Assembly: GCF_000266885.1 (NCBI RefSeq)
Contig: NC_018020.1
Span: forward strand, 620,001-684,000
Length of the DNA: 64,000 bases
From: Turneriella parva DSM 21527
GTDB taxonomy: Bacteria; Spirochaetota; Leptospiria; Turneriellales; Turneriellaceae
Direction of reading: 5' to 3'
The position numbers and the translations under genes are program-made. This document shows positions 52,689 through 61,136 of the stretch, one piece after another. Numbering within the stretch: the first letter of the stretch is position 1; each line of letters begins with the position of its first letter. The notes below the pieces were generated by a model. That model did not search any database. It was not told the origin of the DNA and saw nothing but the letters and a program-made list of their open reading frames with translations.

Positions 52689-54188
52689 ATGCTAAGCCGA
52701 ATCGCAAATACCATAAAAAGTCTTTACGAAAACCACACGCTGGCTCTCGCTCTGGGGCTTGCCTTCATCATTCGCAGTGTCGCGGCATATAGTAACTACG
52801 GGCCGTTTGCGGTCGACGACTACCTGAATGTCATCGAACCGGCATTGCGTTACTTGATGCTCGGCGAAAAGCCCGAGATACCTGCGCTGCGCTTTGAAAT
52901 TCTGCCCTACGCATTTGCGTGGTTCATGAAGCCGCTCTATCTGATAGGTGTCAAACGCGCCGACTATCTCGTCAGCTGCGCCTATTTTATCATGGGCATC
53001 ATTTCGCTGCTGCAGATAGTTGCAATGCACCGCATCGGCTCCCTCGTGCTCAAGCCTGCAGCTCAGCGAATGATGACGCTCTTTGCAGCGACCTGGGCGA
53101 TTGCCCCGCTATTTACCAACAGCGCCGATATCGCAGGGCCTTCTTATATCTGCCTTACATTTGCGGTTTTGTATCTGCTGCGGGCAACGCACCGAACTGC
53201 GGGCGAATTTCGCGATGAGGATCTATCTTTTCTTCGCGCGCCGCTCGTGTGGTGCGGTTTTTTTCTCTCGTTCGCAATTTTCTTTCGCTTTTCCCTGGCG
53301 CCTCTGTACTTTGCACTCGGCGGCTATCTGGTGTTTGCACTGCCCAAAGGCGGGCGACTCAGGGGGCTGCTGCAATTCGGCATCGGTGGCGCGATGACTG
53401 CTGTGCTCATGTCTTTGCTCGAACTACTGAACGGTAAAATGCCGTTCAGCACCGCACTCGAGTTTGTGAAGTATAATTTCGACGCACACATTGCGACGCA
53501 GAGTTATGGCAGCATGCCGTGGCATATGTACCTCGGCATCATTCTGCTTTTTCCGATTCCGGTGTTGGCATTTGTATTCTGGTGGCCGATGCTCAAGGCT
53601 GCACGCCGGTTCATGGGACCGACAGTGCTGTTTCTCGCGTTTTTGGTTTCGCATTCGGCGATTGCCTTCAAGCTCGAACGTTATGTGATTCCGGTGGTGC
53701 CGATCATGATGCTGTGGCTCTTTGCGGGCATCGAAGCATATGCCGACCGGCGCTTCATGCGCATTGCTGTCATTTTACTTTTTACCTTAAACACACTTTT
53801 TATAGCGCCGGTGGCGCTCACGATGCTGCAGCGTGCGGGGGTCGACGGCGCGATCTACGCCGGCAGCCTCAAGCCGCCGCAGATCGTGTATGGCATCGAC
53901 CCATGGCGTTGGGGATATTATGGGTTAAAAAGACCCTCACCCGAATTTGTGCCTACGCTCGCAGAACTTGAAAAATCCGCCCTGGAAAAAAACTGGCCCA
54001 GATTCAGCGTCTACCGCTTTTTGTATTTCACCGAAGCGGAAAAACAGCGACTCAAACAGAAGGGCATCTCGTGCCGGCTGGCAAAGGCCTTCAAACCCGA
54101 TTTTCTCGAGCGCATTTCGATTAAGCTGAACCCTGCGATGAACTTTCGCCGCAATGACACGACAGTTTACGAGTGCACGCGCCTGTAA
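52689..54188 (+). CDS. GT-C-type membrane glycosyltransferase (mannosyltransferase-like)
   Basis: 499 aa from the ATG at 52689; an earlier in-frame start inside metW is unlikely. About ten membrane segments. The first loop carries VDDYLNVIEPALRYLM, with acidic residues as in GT-C enzymes, and a later loop has AFKLERYVIPVVPIMM, similar to the (K)xERF-xxP motif of the ALG9/PIG-B (GT22) family. It may use a polyprenyl-phosphate sugar to build a glycolipid or glycan; donor and acceptor are unknown. Follows metXW. Confidence 0.75.
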   Translation: MLSRIANTIKSLYENHTLALALGLAFIIRSVAAYSNYGPFAVDDYLNVIEPALRYLMLGEKPEIPALRFEILPYAFAWFMKPLYLIGVKRADYLVSCAYFIMGIISLLQIVAMHRIGSLVLKPAAQRMMTLFAATWAIAPLFTNSADIAGPSYICLTFAVLYLLRATHRTAGEFRDEDLSFLRAPLVWCGFFLSFAIFFRFSLAPLYFALGGYLVFALPKGGRLRGLLQFGIGGAMTAVLMSLLELLNGKMPFSTALEFVKYNFDAHIATQSYGSMPWHMYLGIILLFPIPVLAFVFWWPMLKAARRFMGPTVLFLAFLVSHSAIAFKLERYVIPVVPIMMLWLFAGIEAYADRRFMRIAVILLFTLNTLFIAPVALTMLQRAGVDGAIYAGSLKPPQIVYGIDPWRWGYYGLKRPSPEFVPTLAELEKSALEKNWPRFSVYRFLYFTEAEKQRLKQKGISCRLAKAFKPDFLERISIKLNPAMNFRRNDTTVYECTRL

Positions 54189-54281
54189 GTGGGTGAAGCG
54201 GCGCTCACCGGCGCGAGGCCTCTTATTCGCTTAACTTAAACTTGACGCACCGATTGACTTTGCTCTTACGAGACTAAGGTT

Positions 54282-54665
54282 ATGGATTCTGCTGAAATTG
54301 AAAGCCTGAAGAAAGAAAACGCGTCGCTGCGCCAGACCTTACGCGGCTACGAGACCGTGGTGAGGCTGAACGACGAAGAAATCAGCCAGCTCGAGCAAAT
54401 GGTTGCGATGTACGAGCGTATTATCGAATACAGCCGTGTCGAGCTGCTGCAGGTGCGCGAAGAGCAAAGGGCGACCGAAAAACTCTCGGGTCTTACAGTT
54501 GAAGAACTCAAGAGTGCCAAACAGACGGTCGAAGCGTCTGAAAATGTCTCTCGTATGAGCCGTGATGAACTGATCGATGCGATGACGCGCATCAAAGAAC
54601 TCGAAATGGAGAATAAGCGCCTCAAAGAACAGCGTCTCGCTGCCGGCGAAAAACTGAACTCGTAA
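54282..54665 (+). CDS. coiled-coil protein
   Basis: 127 aa, almost entirely heptad-patterned helix (IESLKKENASLRQTL, RIKELEMENKRLKEQ), highly charged, no signal peptide or membrane segment. Its stop codon directly abuts the start of the TPR gene, so the two are coupled. It may be a scaffold or oligomerisation partner for the TPR/Mrr-like protein. Function unknown. Confidence 0.8.
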   Translation: MDSAEIESLKKENASLRQTLRGYETVVRLNDEEISQLEQMVAMYERIIEYSRVELLQVREEQRATEKLSGLTVEELKSAKQTVEASENVSRMSRDELIDAMTRIKELEMENKRLKEQRLAAGEKLNS

Positions 54666-56024
54666 ATGGATGACCTGATCAGCGTATTACTGCTCGGTGG
54701 TATCATCGGGGTGGTCGGCATTTTCGCGTACTATGTCGTGCGCACCTACCTTGTGCCCAAGCGCGTCGAAGAGCTGGCAGAAATGATCAAGCAGGGGCAC
54801 ACAGGCCCTGCGATCAGCAAGCTCACGAAAATGATCGAAGAAAACGAACGCGACCCCTATTTGCATTTTCTGCTCGGCGAAGCCTATTCGAAACAAAACG
54901 ATTTGCAGGGCGCTGCCAATGAATACCGACAGACGATCAAAATTGGTAAATGGGGAGCTCAGGTCAAAGAAGCGGCGGTGCGATCTCGCCTTGCGAAGAT
55001 CTACATGACGAACCGCAACTACGACGAGGCAAAAAAAGAGTACCTAATTCTCACGCGCCTCGACGGTACCAACAACGAAAACTTTTACCAGGTGGGTGTA
55101 CTGTTCGAAACCGCCGGGCTCAACGACAAGGCGCTGCCCTATTTCAAACAATCGGCGAAACTCAAACCGACACACGCCGATTCGTTTCATCACATCGGCA
55201 TTATCGAATATAATTTCGGCAACGTGAACGACGCCAAAATGGCGCTCACCGAAGCCGTCAAACTGAACGGCAACCTGCACGGAGCGCACTATTACCTCGG
55301 CATGTGCCTCAAGAACCAGAAAGATTATGACTGGGCGGTGAAAGAATTCGAACTCGCGAGCAAAGACGAAAATTTTAAGGGACGCGCGCTACTCGCCAAA
55401 GGCCTCTGCCTCATGGAAAAAGGCCAGTTACCCACTGCTCAGGTAGAACTCGAAAAGGGATTACTGACTGCACCCAAAGGTTCAGAACTCGAGCTGAATC
55501 TTCGCTATGCAATCGGCGCCTGCGCCGAGCGTAAGCGTGACTTTCACACGGCGATCGCCAACTGGGAAAGAATCACCGATGTGAACCCAAAGTTTCGCGA
55601 TGTCGCTGAAAAGCTCAAGGCCTACGAAGAATTCAGAACCGACGATACAATCAAAGACTTTATGATCGCGCCGCCGGGTAAGTTTGAAGCGCAGACACGA
55701 GCCATCGTCGAAGCGATGACGTTTAAGGTCGTCGACCTCAATGTCGTCGACGATTCAGAAGTTCATATTCTCGCAACTGAAGAAGAAGGCAATCGCCGAA
55801 ACAGCAAGAAGTCAAACCGTCTGATCTATATTCTGCGCACGACCGACCTCGTGCCTGAACGCACGGTGCGGCAGCTGCACGAAGAGATGCGCAGTAAAGG
55901 CGCGAATAAAGGCGCGTGTATCAGCACTTCAGATTTCTCGAGCCAGGCGCATGCATTCATTCAATCGCGCCCGATTGAACTCTATGACCGCAAGCAGCTG
56001 ATTGCCCTGCTGCGCGCCATTTAA
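54666..56024 (+). CDS. membrane-anchored TPR protein with degenerate Mrr-like C-terminal domain
   Basis: 452 aa. An N-terminal membrane segment (~5-25) and TPR repeats (~50-310) resemble the layout of LapB/YciM. The C-terminal ~110 residues follow the Mrr restriction-endonuclease fold: a strand, VHILATE, LIYILRTTD, VRQLHEEMRSKGANKGACIST, SDFSSQAHAF and IELYDRKQL. The PD-(D/E)xK residues are missing: the acidic DIIA position reads EVHILA and the QxK position reads YILRT. So it is probably a binding module, not a nuclease. Confidence 0.8.
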   Translation: MDDLISVLLLGGIIGVVGIFAYYVVRTYLVPKRVEELAEMIKQGHTGPAISKLTKMIEENERDPYLHFLLGEAYSKQNDLQGAANEYRQTIKIGKWGAQVKEAAVRSRLAKIYMTNRNYDEAKKEYLILTRLDGTNNENFYQVGVLFETAGLNDKALPYFKQSAKLKPTHADSFHHIGIIEYNFGNVNDAKMALTEAVKLNGNLHGAHYYLGMCLKNQKDYDWAVKEFELASKDENFKGRALLAKGLCLMEKGQLPTAQVELEKGLLTAPKGSELELNLRYAIGACAERKRDFHTAIANWERITDVNPKFRDVAEKLKAYEEFRTDDTIKDFMIAPPGKFEAQTRAIVEAMTFKVVDLNVVDDSEVHILATEEEGNRRNSKKSNRLIYILRTTDLVPERTVRQLHEEMRSKGANKGACISTSDFSSQAHAFIQSRPIELYDRKQLIALLRAI

Positions 56025-56026
56025 CC

Positions 56027-57457
56027 GTGGCAGGTGCGTCACAAGAATTTGCCTCGCTGCTCAGAGGTATTTCAACTAGTGAACTTGAAGCATTGAAGGC
56101 CTTGCCTTGGCAGGCCGAGAAGATTGCAGGTGAAGCGGTCGCTGCAAAAATCGAACCCGGGCTCGGCGTCACCGCTCTTGCGGGCGCGCTGCCTTTTCTT
56201 GAAACGCGAATCGATCGCCGCGAATATGCCGGTTACCAGTGGCTCAAGAGCGAACAGCTCGCGGGCTTTCTCGCGCTGAATCGCGCTCTGCTTCGGTGCT
56301 ACCTGCAGGCTGCACGCGCCGAACGCCTCACGCTCGTCGGCAATCTGTCACAGGCCCGCCTCTATCAGGTATCGACTGAAACCGTCGGCATGTCTGCTGC
56401 ATCGTTTGCGGTATTTCTCGCGCAGCGCGTCAAAGCGACTGGTGCAGGCGAAACGCTGCTCGTCGATCTCGATACCACAAACCAATTTGTGTTTCCCCTG
56501 CTGCGCCTGCCAGAAGCACCGCCGGTTCTCACTGAACAGCTACAGAAACCGTCATCTTTCAAAGCCGACCTGCAGAGATGCATTCTGAAACTGGCGAATG
56601 GCCTCAGCTACCTCAATATGCAGGCGACGAGCCTCAGGCCTTTCAGCGACGCAGAACTCGCGCGCATCGTCGGCACGCTCGATGCAGATTTCGATAGCGT
56701 CATCATCTATTCAGGTCGGCTGAAGAGCGCCTGGCTGTCGGCAAATGCCGAACAGAATTATGCCATTACCGATGGTTCATACAAATCAGAACTCGCAGCC
56801 CTCATTCGCCACTCAGGGGGATTGCACACCGTACTCATGGCGCCCGGCCGCGACAAATACCAGCCGCACCTCAACGAAGAATTTGCACGCCTGCCCGACC
56901 CGACTCTGTGGCAAGAACCTGCGCCCCACCTGAATGTTCTGCAAGAAACCATTGAACAGTTTGTGTCTGCGCGCAGGCTGACGCTCGGCGCACGCCGCAC
57001 CTCGCCAATGACTCTCGACATTCTCTGGGGAATCAACCTTTATTTTCACTACGCCCGTGAAGATGAGACCGCAGCCGATAAGATTTTGAACAAGCTGCAA
57101 AAGAAAATGAGCGCGCGTTATCCTGGTTCATCATTTTTCAGCCAGCGCTCTGCTCTCAAGGCAATATCGATTCTGCCGCAGCGCGCCGCCACCACGCTGC
57201 TTTCAGTCAATTCAAACCCGATGATCGTCAGCCTGCCGCGCTCAGCCGAGCTGCGCGCTCTGGCGATATTTCCCGCGGGGGTAATACCGGCCGTGAACCA
57301 TGGGCTGACGCGCATCGCCGCGGCTGGCGCCGCAACTGCCGACGACCTGATGACACTTGCGGCCCGCAGTGGTTTCAACCAGGTGTTGAAATCTGCACGC
57401 ATCACGCTGCAAAAGCCGAACGCACTCGCCGCCGTGCTCGAGCAGGTGCAGCCATGA
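56027..57457 (+). CDS. ParA/MinD-like protein lacking a Walker A lysine
   Basis: 476 aa from a GTG 2 nt after the TPR gene. The segment TETVGMSAASFAVFLAQRV followed by LLVDLDTTNQFVFPLL copies the P-loop-helix-DLD layout of ParA/MinD ATPases, and FDSVIIYSG matches the later DxxIIDxP strand. The GKGGxGKT lysines and glycines are replaced, so ATP hydrolysis is doubtful. The C-terminal half is helical with no recognised domain. Inference: a pseudo-ATPase built on the SIMIBI fold, perhaps a partner of the TPR protein. Overlaps the lipoprotein start by 4 bp. Confidence 0.65.
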   Translation: MAGASQEFASLLRGISTSELEALKALPWQAEKIAGEAVAAKIEPGLGVTALAGALPFLETRIDRREYAGYQWLKSEQLAGFLALNRALLRCYLQAARAERLTLVGNLSQARLYQVSTETVGMSAASFAVFLAQRVKATGAGETLLVDLDTTNQFVFPLLRLPEAPPVLTEQLQKPSSFKADLQRCILKLANGLSYLNMQATSLRPFSDAELARIVGTLDADFDSVIIYSGRLKSAWLSANAEQNYAITDGSYKSELAALIRHSGGLHTVLMAPGRDKYQPHLNEEFARLPDPTLWQEPAPHLNVLQETIEQFVSARRLTLGARRTSPMTLDILWGINLYFHYAREDETAADKILNKLQKKMSARYPGSSFFSQRSALKAISILPQRAATTLLSVNSNPMIVSLPRSAELRALAIFPAGVIPAVNHGLTRIAAAGAATADDLMTLAARSGFNQVLKSARITLQKPNALAAVLEQVQP

Positions 57458-57981
57458 AATTCAAGCCCGTTCTGGTATGCCTGGCTCTTTCGGCGTGTTC
57501 GGGCCGCGTGCCGACATTCAGCCTGCAGGGTTATTATTTCATCGGCGCAAGCGACGAAAAGAACGCCGTTGCTGAAAATGGCAGGTTGATGCAGGCCGTA
57601 AGCGAAATTGTGCTCGCCATTTATGAGAAGCAGCCCGCAAAACTTATGCAATATGTGCATGCGCAAGAAGGCGCCATAATTGACGCCAAGGCATTCGTGA
57701 CTCAGGCCCAGGTCGGTCAGGCGCTCGAAGATGAAAACTCGATGCTCTACCGCGTACTGTGGGACGACGCGTATTGGAAAAAGACCTCGCCAGAAGAGAC
57801 AATCAGAAGTTACCGCACCCTCTTCGGCAAGGCCGGCGAAATTCGCGTAGGGCTGTTCTATTATTCGGCGACCGAGTGCGAAGCGCGGCTCGATTTTAAG
57901 GGCCGCCCCCCAATGGGCATCATGGCAAACCTTGTGCTGCGAAAACGCGGCGAACGCTGGTACATGATGAATTTTTTCTAA
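57454..57981 (+). CDS. lipoprotein of unknown function
   Basis: 175 aa. The signal ends in LALSAC (lipobox) at about residue 15. The mature part is mixed alpha/beta with a helical middle (EIVLAIYEKQPAKLMQYVH) and ends in ERWYMMNFF, resembling NTF2-like or SnoaL-type small domains in Leptospira lipoproteins. Fourth gene of the coiled-coil/TPR/ParA-like cluster; its start overlaps the preceding stop by 4 bp. Family not recognised with confidence. Confidence 0.75.
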   Translation: MKFKPVLVCLALSACSGRVPTFSLQGYYFIGASDEKNAVAENGRLMQAVSEIVLAIYEKQPAKLMQYVHAQEGAIIDAKAFVTQAQVGQALEDENSMLYRVLWDDAYWKKTSPEETIRSYRTLFGKAGEIRVGLFYYSATECEARLDFKGRPPMGIMANLVLRKRGERWYMMNFF

Positions 57982-58007
57982 CGGTTTCCTGAAAAAGGAA
58001 ACCGTTA
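57979..58007 (+). terminator. 12-bp hairpin at the end of the lipoprotein gene
   Basis: TAACGGTTTCCT (57979-57990) and its complement (57996-58007) enclose GAAAA; the stop codon TAA is the first part of the left arm. It immediately precedes the larger branched element. Confidence 0.7.
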
Positions 58008-58167
58008 GCAGACTCCCGGAACCGAAAAAGCGAAAAGCAGCAAAGTCGCTTGCCCATCAAGCGACGACGCGCTTTAGCAGTCGTTTGCTCTTGCAAACGA
58101 CGTGACCCGTCTTCGGGTCTCAGCTTCGGTGGCTTTTCGCTTTTTCAGGGGTTTTCCGGAGTCTGCT
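58007..58167. other. branched palindromic element (closing stem with three internal hairpins)
   Basis: Outer arms 58007-58020 and 58155-58167 (one bulge) and 58024-58038 with 58132-58146 (15 perfect bp) form a long closing stem. Inside are three hairpins: GTCGCTTG-CCCAT-CAAGCGAC (58045-58065), GTCGTTTGC-TCTT-GCAAACGAC (58080-58101) and GACCCG-TCTT-CGGGTC (58104-58119). The element lies between two convergent genes. It could be a structured RNA, a processing site, or a small mobile palindrome. No similarity to a named RNA was recognised. Confidence 0.6.
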
Positions 58168-58188
58168 CTGAAGATCTACTCTTACCGC

Positions 58189-59598
58189 CTACGCGAGTTT
58201 ATTGTAAATCTTCTTAACTATGAAAACATAGCTGAAATAGGCCGCATAGGGTACCGCACTTGCGACAAGCCCCACCATAACAGCCGGATAGATGTCGGTG
58301 CTGAATCCCTGAGTTTTGGCGAAAGTTGCCCAGAGTTGCCAGGCTGTGAATCCACTGATCATGCTGATGACTGCAACCGCAGCCGACGACTGTTGACGCC
58401 AGAAGCCGACGAGAAACGGCACGAGCAGCGCGACAAGGCCGATAGACGACGACTCGGTCACGAGCCCATGAATGTGGCGGTGTGCGAGCGCCATCTGCAG
58501 CGCCCAAAGCGCGATGAGCACCGTGCTCACTCGTGCGAGCAACAGCGTTTTTTGCGGGTCGCGCACGATTTTTCTGAGCAGGTTTTCGCTGACCAGAACA
58601 GATGGTGCGAGCAGCGCACCGCTCGCGGTGCTGAGTATCGCCGAAACGAGCGCGCCGAAGAAGATGATCTGCACCCAGACCGGGGTCTTGCTCAAGATCA
58701 GCTGCGGTAGCAAGAACTGCATGTCCCTCGGTAACTCGGCCGGTGCCAGAAGTTTGACCGCGGTCAGCCCGAGAAAAAGCGGAATCATGGCGACCGTCAG
58801 GTAAAGAAACCCGGCGACGATCGAAGACGTCGCGGCGACAGACGCGCTGCGCGAAGCCATAATGCGCTGAAAGACATCTTGCCCGGGCACAGACCCGAGG
58901 CCCAGCACACACCACAGCGAAATGTAGTGAAGCCAGTTGATTTTGCCCTGCGGCAAGAGCGAAAAGTGCGTCGGCGGCGCTTTGGCGAGTACGTTGCTGA
59001 ATCCGCCGGCCTGATCGCTGAGAATAAAAAACACGGCAGTCAGGCCCAGAACAATGATTGTCATCTGCAGAGTGTCAGTCATCGAAACAGCCCACATGCC
59101 ACCCATCGTGGTGTAGAGCGCGACGAGCGCCGCCATGATCACGACAGAAACTTCGAGCGATGCGCCAGTGATCGTGTGCAAGACGATGCCCAGTGCCAGA
59201 AACTGCGCGGCGACCCAACTGATGTACGAGAACGAGAGTAAGACCGAAGATACAACTTCGGCGGTGACACCGAAACGAACACGGTAAAAGTCGCTGAACG
59301 TTGTCAGGTTCATTGCGTAGAGCCTGCGGGCGAACACCGCGCCGACGATAATGAGGCAGAGCGCCGCGCCGAACGGTTCTTCGATGACGCCATAGAACCC
59401 GTCGCGCACAAAGTTTGCCGACGAGGCGAGAATTGTTTCAGAACCGAACCAGGTTGCGAATACGGTCGACGTCGCCATGAAGAACGGCAGATTCTTGCCC
59501 GCCAGAGCGAAGTCGCGCTCGTTCTTCACGCGGCGCGCAGCCCAAACGCCAATGAAGAGCGTCAGTGCAAGATAAGATATGACCCCGCCGACAAGCAC
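58189..59598 (-). CDS. sodium:solute symporter (SSS family)
   Basis: 469 aa with about 13 membrane segments. Family segments include NERDFALAGKNLP, FATWFGSETILASSANFVRDG, TTFSDFYRVRFG and TTMGGMWAVSMTD. Members of this family import sugars, proline, pantothenate or acetate-type solutes with sodium; none is identified here. Its start lies 1 nt after the preceding small gene. The 3' end is followed by the branched palindromic element. Confidence 0.9.
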   Translation of the reverse strand: MLVGGVISYLALTLFIGVWAARRVKNERDFALAGKNLPFFMATSTVFATWFGSETILASSANFVRDGFYGVIEEPFGAALCLIIVGAVFARRLYAMNLTTFSDFYRVRFGVTAEVVSSVLLSFSYISWVAAQFLALGIVLHTITGASLEVSVVIMAALVALYTTMGGMWAVSMTDTLQMTIIVLGLTAVFFILSDQAGGFSNVLAKAPPTHFSLLPQGKINWLHYISLWCVLGLGSVPGQDVFQRIMASRSASVAATSSIVAGFLYLTVAMIPLFLGLTAVKLLAPAELPRDMQFLLPQLILSKTPVWVQIIFFGALVSAILSTASGALLAPSVLVSENLLRKIVRDPQKTLLLARVSTVLIALWALQMALAHRHIHGLVTESSSIGLVALLVPFLVGFWRQQSSAAVAVISMISGFTAWQLWATFAKTQGFSTDIYPAVMVGLVASAVPYAAYFSYVFIVKKIYNKLA

Positions 59599-59599
59599 G

Positions 59600-60094
59600 T
59601 TAAGCCGGTGTCAGCAGAAAAAAGAAGTTATCTCCCTCGCCTGTCGGCTCGTTGAAACCGCCAATACCGATCGCGTGCAGGTTGCTGAGCGGCTTGATCT
59701 CATCGTAGAGCAATGCACGCACAAAACCAGGCAGGCTCGCCTGGTCGTAGCGCAGCGTCAGCGCGTCAGTGTTGCGCCACTGCGATTTCTCTTCGGTGAG
59801 CCTGAACTCGCCGGCCGCGAATGTGGGGTGAAAAAAATACCAGATACCTGTGCCGTCGGCATGAAAGGTGATACCAAATGGAGTGACCTCAAAGAGCAGC
59901 CATTGCGACACGAGGTTAAAGGGTTTATATGAACCCGAATGCTCGATGCGTTTCAGCCAAGTACCGCGATAACTGCCTGGCTCAAGCCGCAGCGAGGCAT
60001 CGGTATTCGAAAACAGATTCTCGAGTTCGTGCGTCTCGTACGATTTGAACTCGGCAATGAGCGCTTCGGTGTCGGTGAGCCTTGCAGATGGCAT
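59600..60094 (-). CDS. small protein of unknown function
   Basis: 164 aa, soluble, no signal peptide. Beta-rich middle (WLLFEVTPFGITFHADG, GIWYFFHPTFAAGEF) and a C-terminal glycine-rich GIGGFNEPTGEGDNFFFLL. It starts 3 nt after the hydroxyacyl-CoA dehydrogenase stop, and its stop is 1 nt before the symporter start, so the three genes form one transcript. No family recognised. Confidence 0.7.
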   Translation of the reverse strand: MPSARLTDTEALIAEFKSYETHELENLFSNTDASLRLEPGSYRGTWLKRIEHSGSYKPFNLVSQWLLFEVTPFGITFHADGTGIWYFFHPTFAAGEFRLTEEKSQWRNTDALTLRYDQASLPGFVRALLYDEIKPLSNLHAIGIGGFNEPTGEGDNFFFLLTPA

Positions 60095-60097
60095 GCG

Positions 60098-61003
60098 TCA
60101 ACTTCCGTAAACGTAGAAACCGCGGCCACTTTTTTGCCCAAGATGACCGGCCTCGACTTTTTTTCTGAGCAGCATGCACGGTCGGTACTTCGGGTCTTGG
60201 TAGTTTTCGTAAAGCGTCTGGGTGACTGCAAAAACCACGTCGAGACCGATGAAGTCTGCAAGCTGCAGCGGCCCCATCGGAAAATTATACCCGAGTTTCA
60301 TCGAAGTGTCGATGTCTTCGGCAGACATGAGCCCCTCTTGCAGCGCGAAGATCGCTTCGTTCATGAGCACGATGCCAAGGCGCGAAGTGATAAAGCCCGG
60401 TGCGTCTTTGCAGATAACAGGGGTCTTTTCGAGCCGAATCGCGAGTTCACGCGCGAGTGCGAGCGCCGAAGGTTCGGTTGCTTCGGTGGTAATGATCTCG
60501 AGTAGCTTCATCACTCGGGGAGGATTAAAAAAGTGCAGGCCCACGACCCGCCCCTGGCGTTTCGGGTTTACCGCCGCCGAGAGAGCAGTGATCGAAAGCG
60601 ACGAGGTGTTGCTCGCAAAAAGCGACGTGTCGTGCGCGCGCAGATCGAACTCGGCAAAAATCTTCTTCTTGAGTTCGATGTTCTCGGTAACGGCCTCAAG
60701 CATCAGGTCGTATTGCAGCTGTGCCTTGCCAAACCCACCGAGAATGTTAAGCCGGCCCTCAATCGAGACAAAGGGTTTACCGGCCTTTTCATCGCGCTCT
60801 TTGTCTTTCGCCGACCACTTTTCAAAGTTCTCGGCCGCCTGCGCACGCACTTTCTCGTTGGTGTCCATGACGTCGACCTGCGCTTCGGGGTATGCACGCG
60901 CGAAAATATAACCAATACCGGCGCCCATCGCCCCGCCGCCTGCGATGAGTATTTTCTGTAGAGAAGCACTTTCAGCCACTTGTGCTGAGTCTTGTCGAAG
61001 CAT
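60098..61003 (-). CDS. 3-hydroxyacyl-CoA dehydrogenase (PaaH/Hbd type)
   Basis: 301 aa from the ATG at 61003. NAD-binding Rossmann motif ILIAGGGAMGAGIG, catalytic-domain GRVVGLHFFNPP and signature DAPGFITSRLGIVLMNEA, then MKLGYNFPMGPLQLADFIGLD. It oxidises 3-hydroxybutyryl- or related acyl-CoA in beta-oxidation or butyrate metabolism. The region before SLQKIL lies over a hairpin-repeat unit and the start codon is within its stem; longer in-frame starts up to 61105 have no family support. Confidence 0.9.
   Translation of the reverse strand: MLRQDSAQVAESASLQKILIAGGGAMGAGIGYIFARAYPEAQVDVMDTNEKVRAQAAENFEKWSAKDKERDEKAGKPFVSIEGRLNILGGFGKAQLQYDLMLEAVTENIELKKKIFAEFDLRAHDTSLFASNTSSLSITALSAAVNPKRQGRVVGLHFFNPPRVMKLLEIITTEATEPSALALARELAIRLEKTPVICKDAPGFITSRLGIVLMNEAIFALQEGLMSAEDIDTSMKLGYNFPMGPLQLADFIGLDVVFAVTQTLYENYQDPKYRPCMLLRKKVEAGHLGQKSGRGFYVYGS
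60983..61002. repeat. hairpin-repeat unit overlapping a start codon
   Basis: A 14-nt core TGAGTCTTGTCGAA (close to TGAGCTTGTCGAA at 48.98 kb) between TGC and GCA. The two right-hand bases of GCA are part of the start codon of the dehydrogenase gene on the opposite strand. Confidence 0.5.
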
Positions 61004-61136
61004 GCGACAGAGCCCGATGCTCATTTGCGGCGACACGCGATTTTCAATAGGACCGCGCTGCGAGTCGCTAACGCTACCTATGAGCTCAGAAGTGTGAAAT
61101 GGCATGACTTGCAGCGCGGCCCTTTGGGGAGTATGC

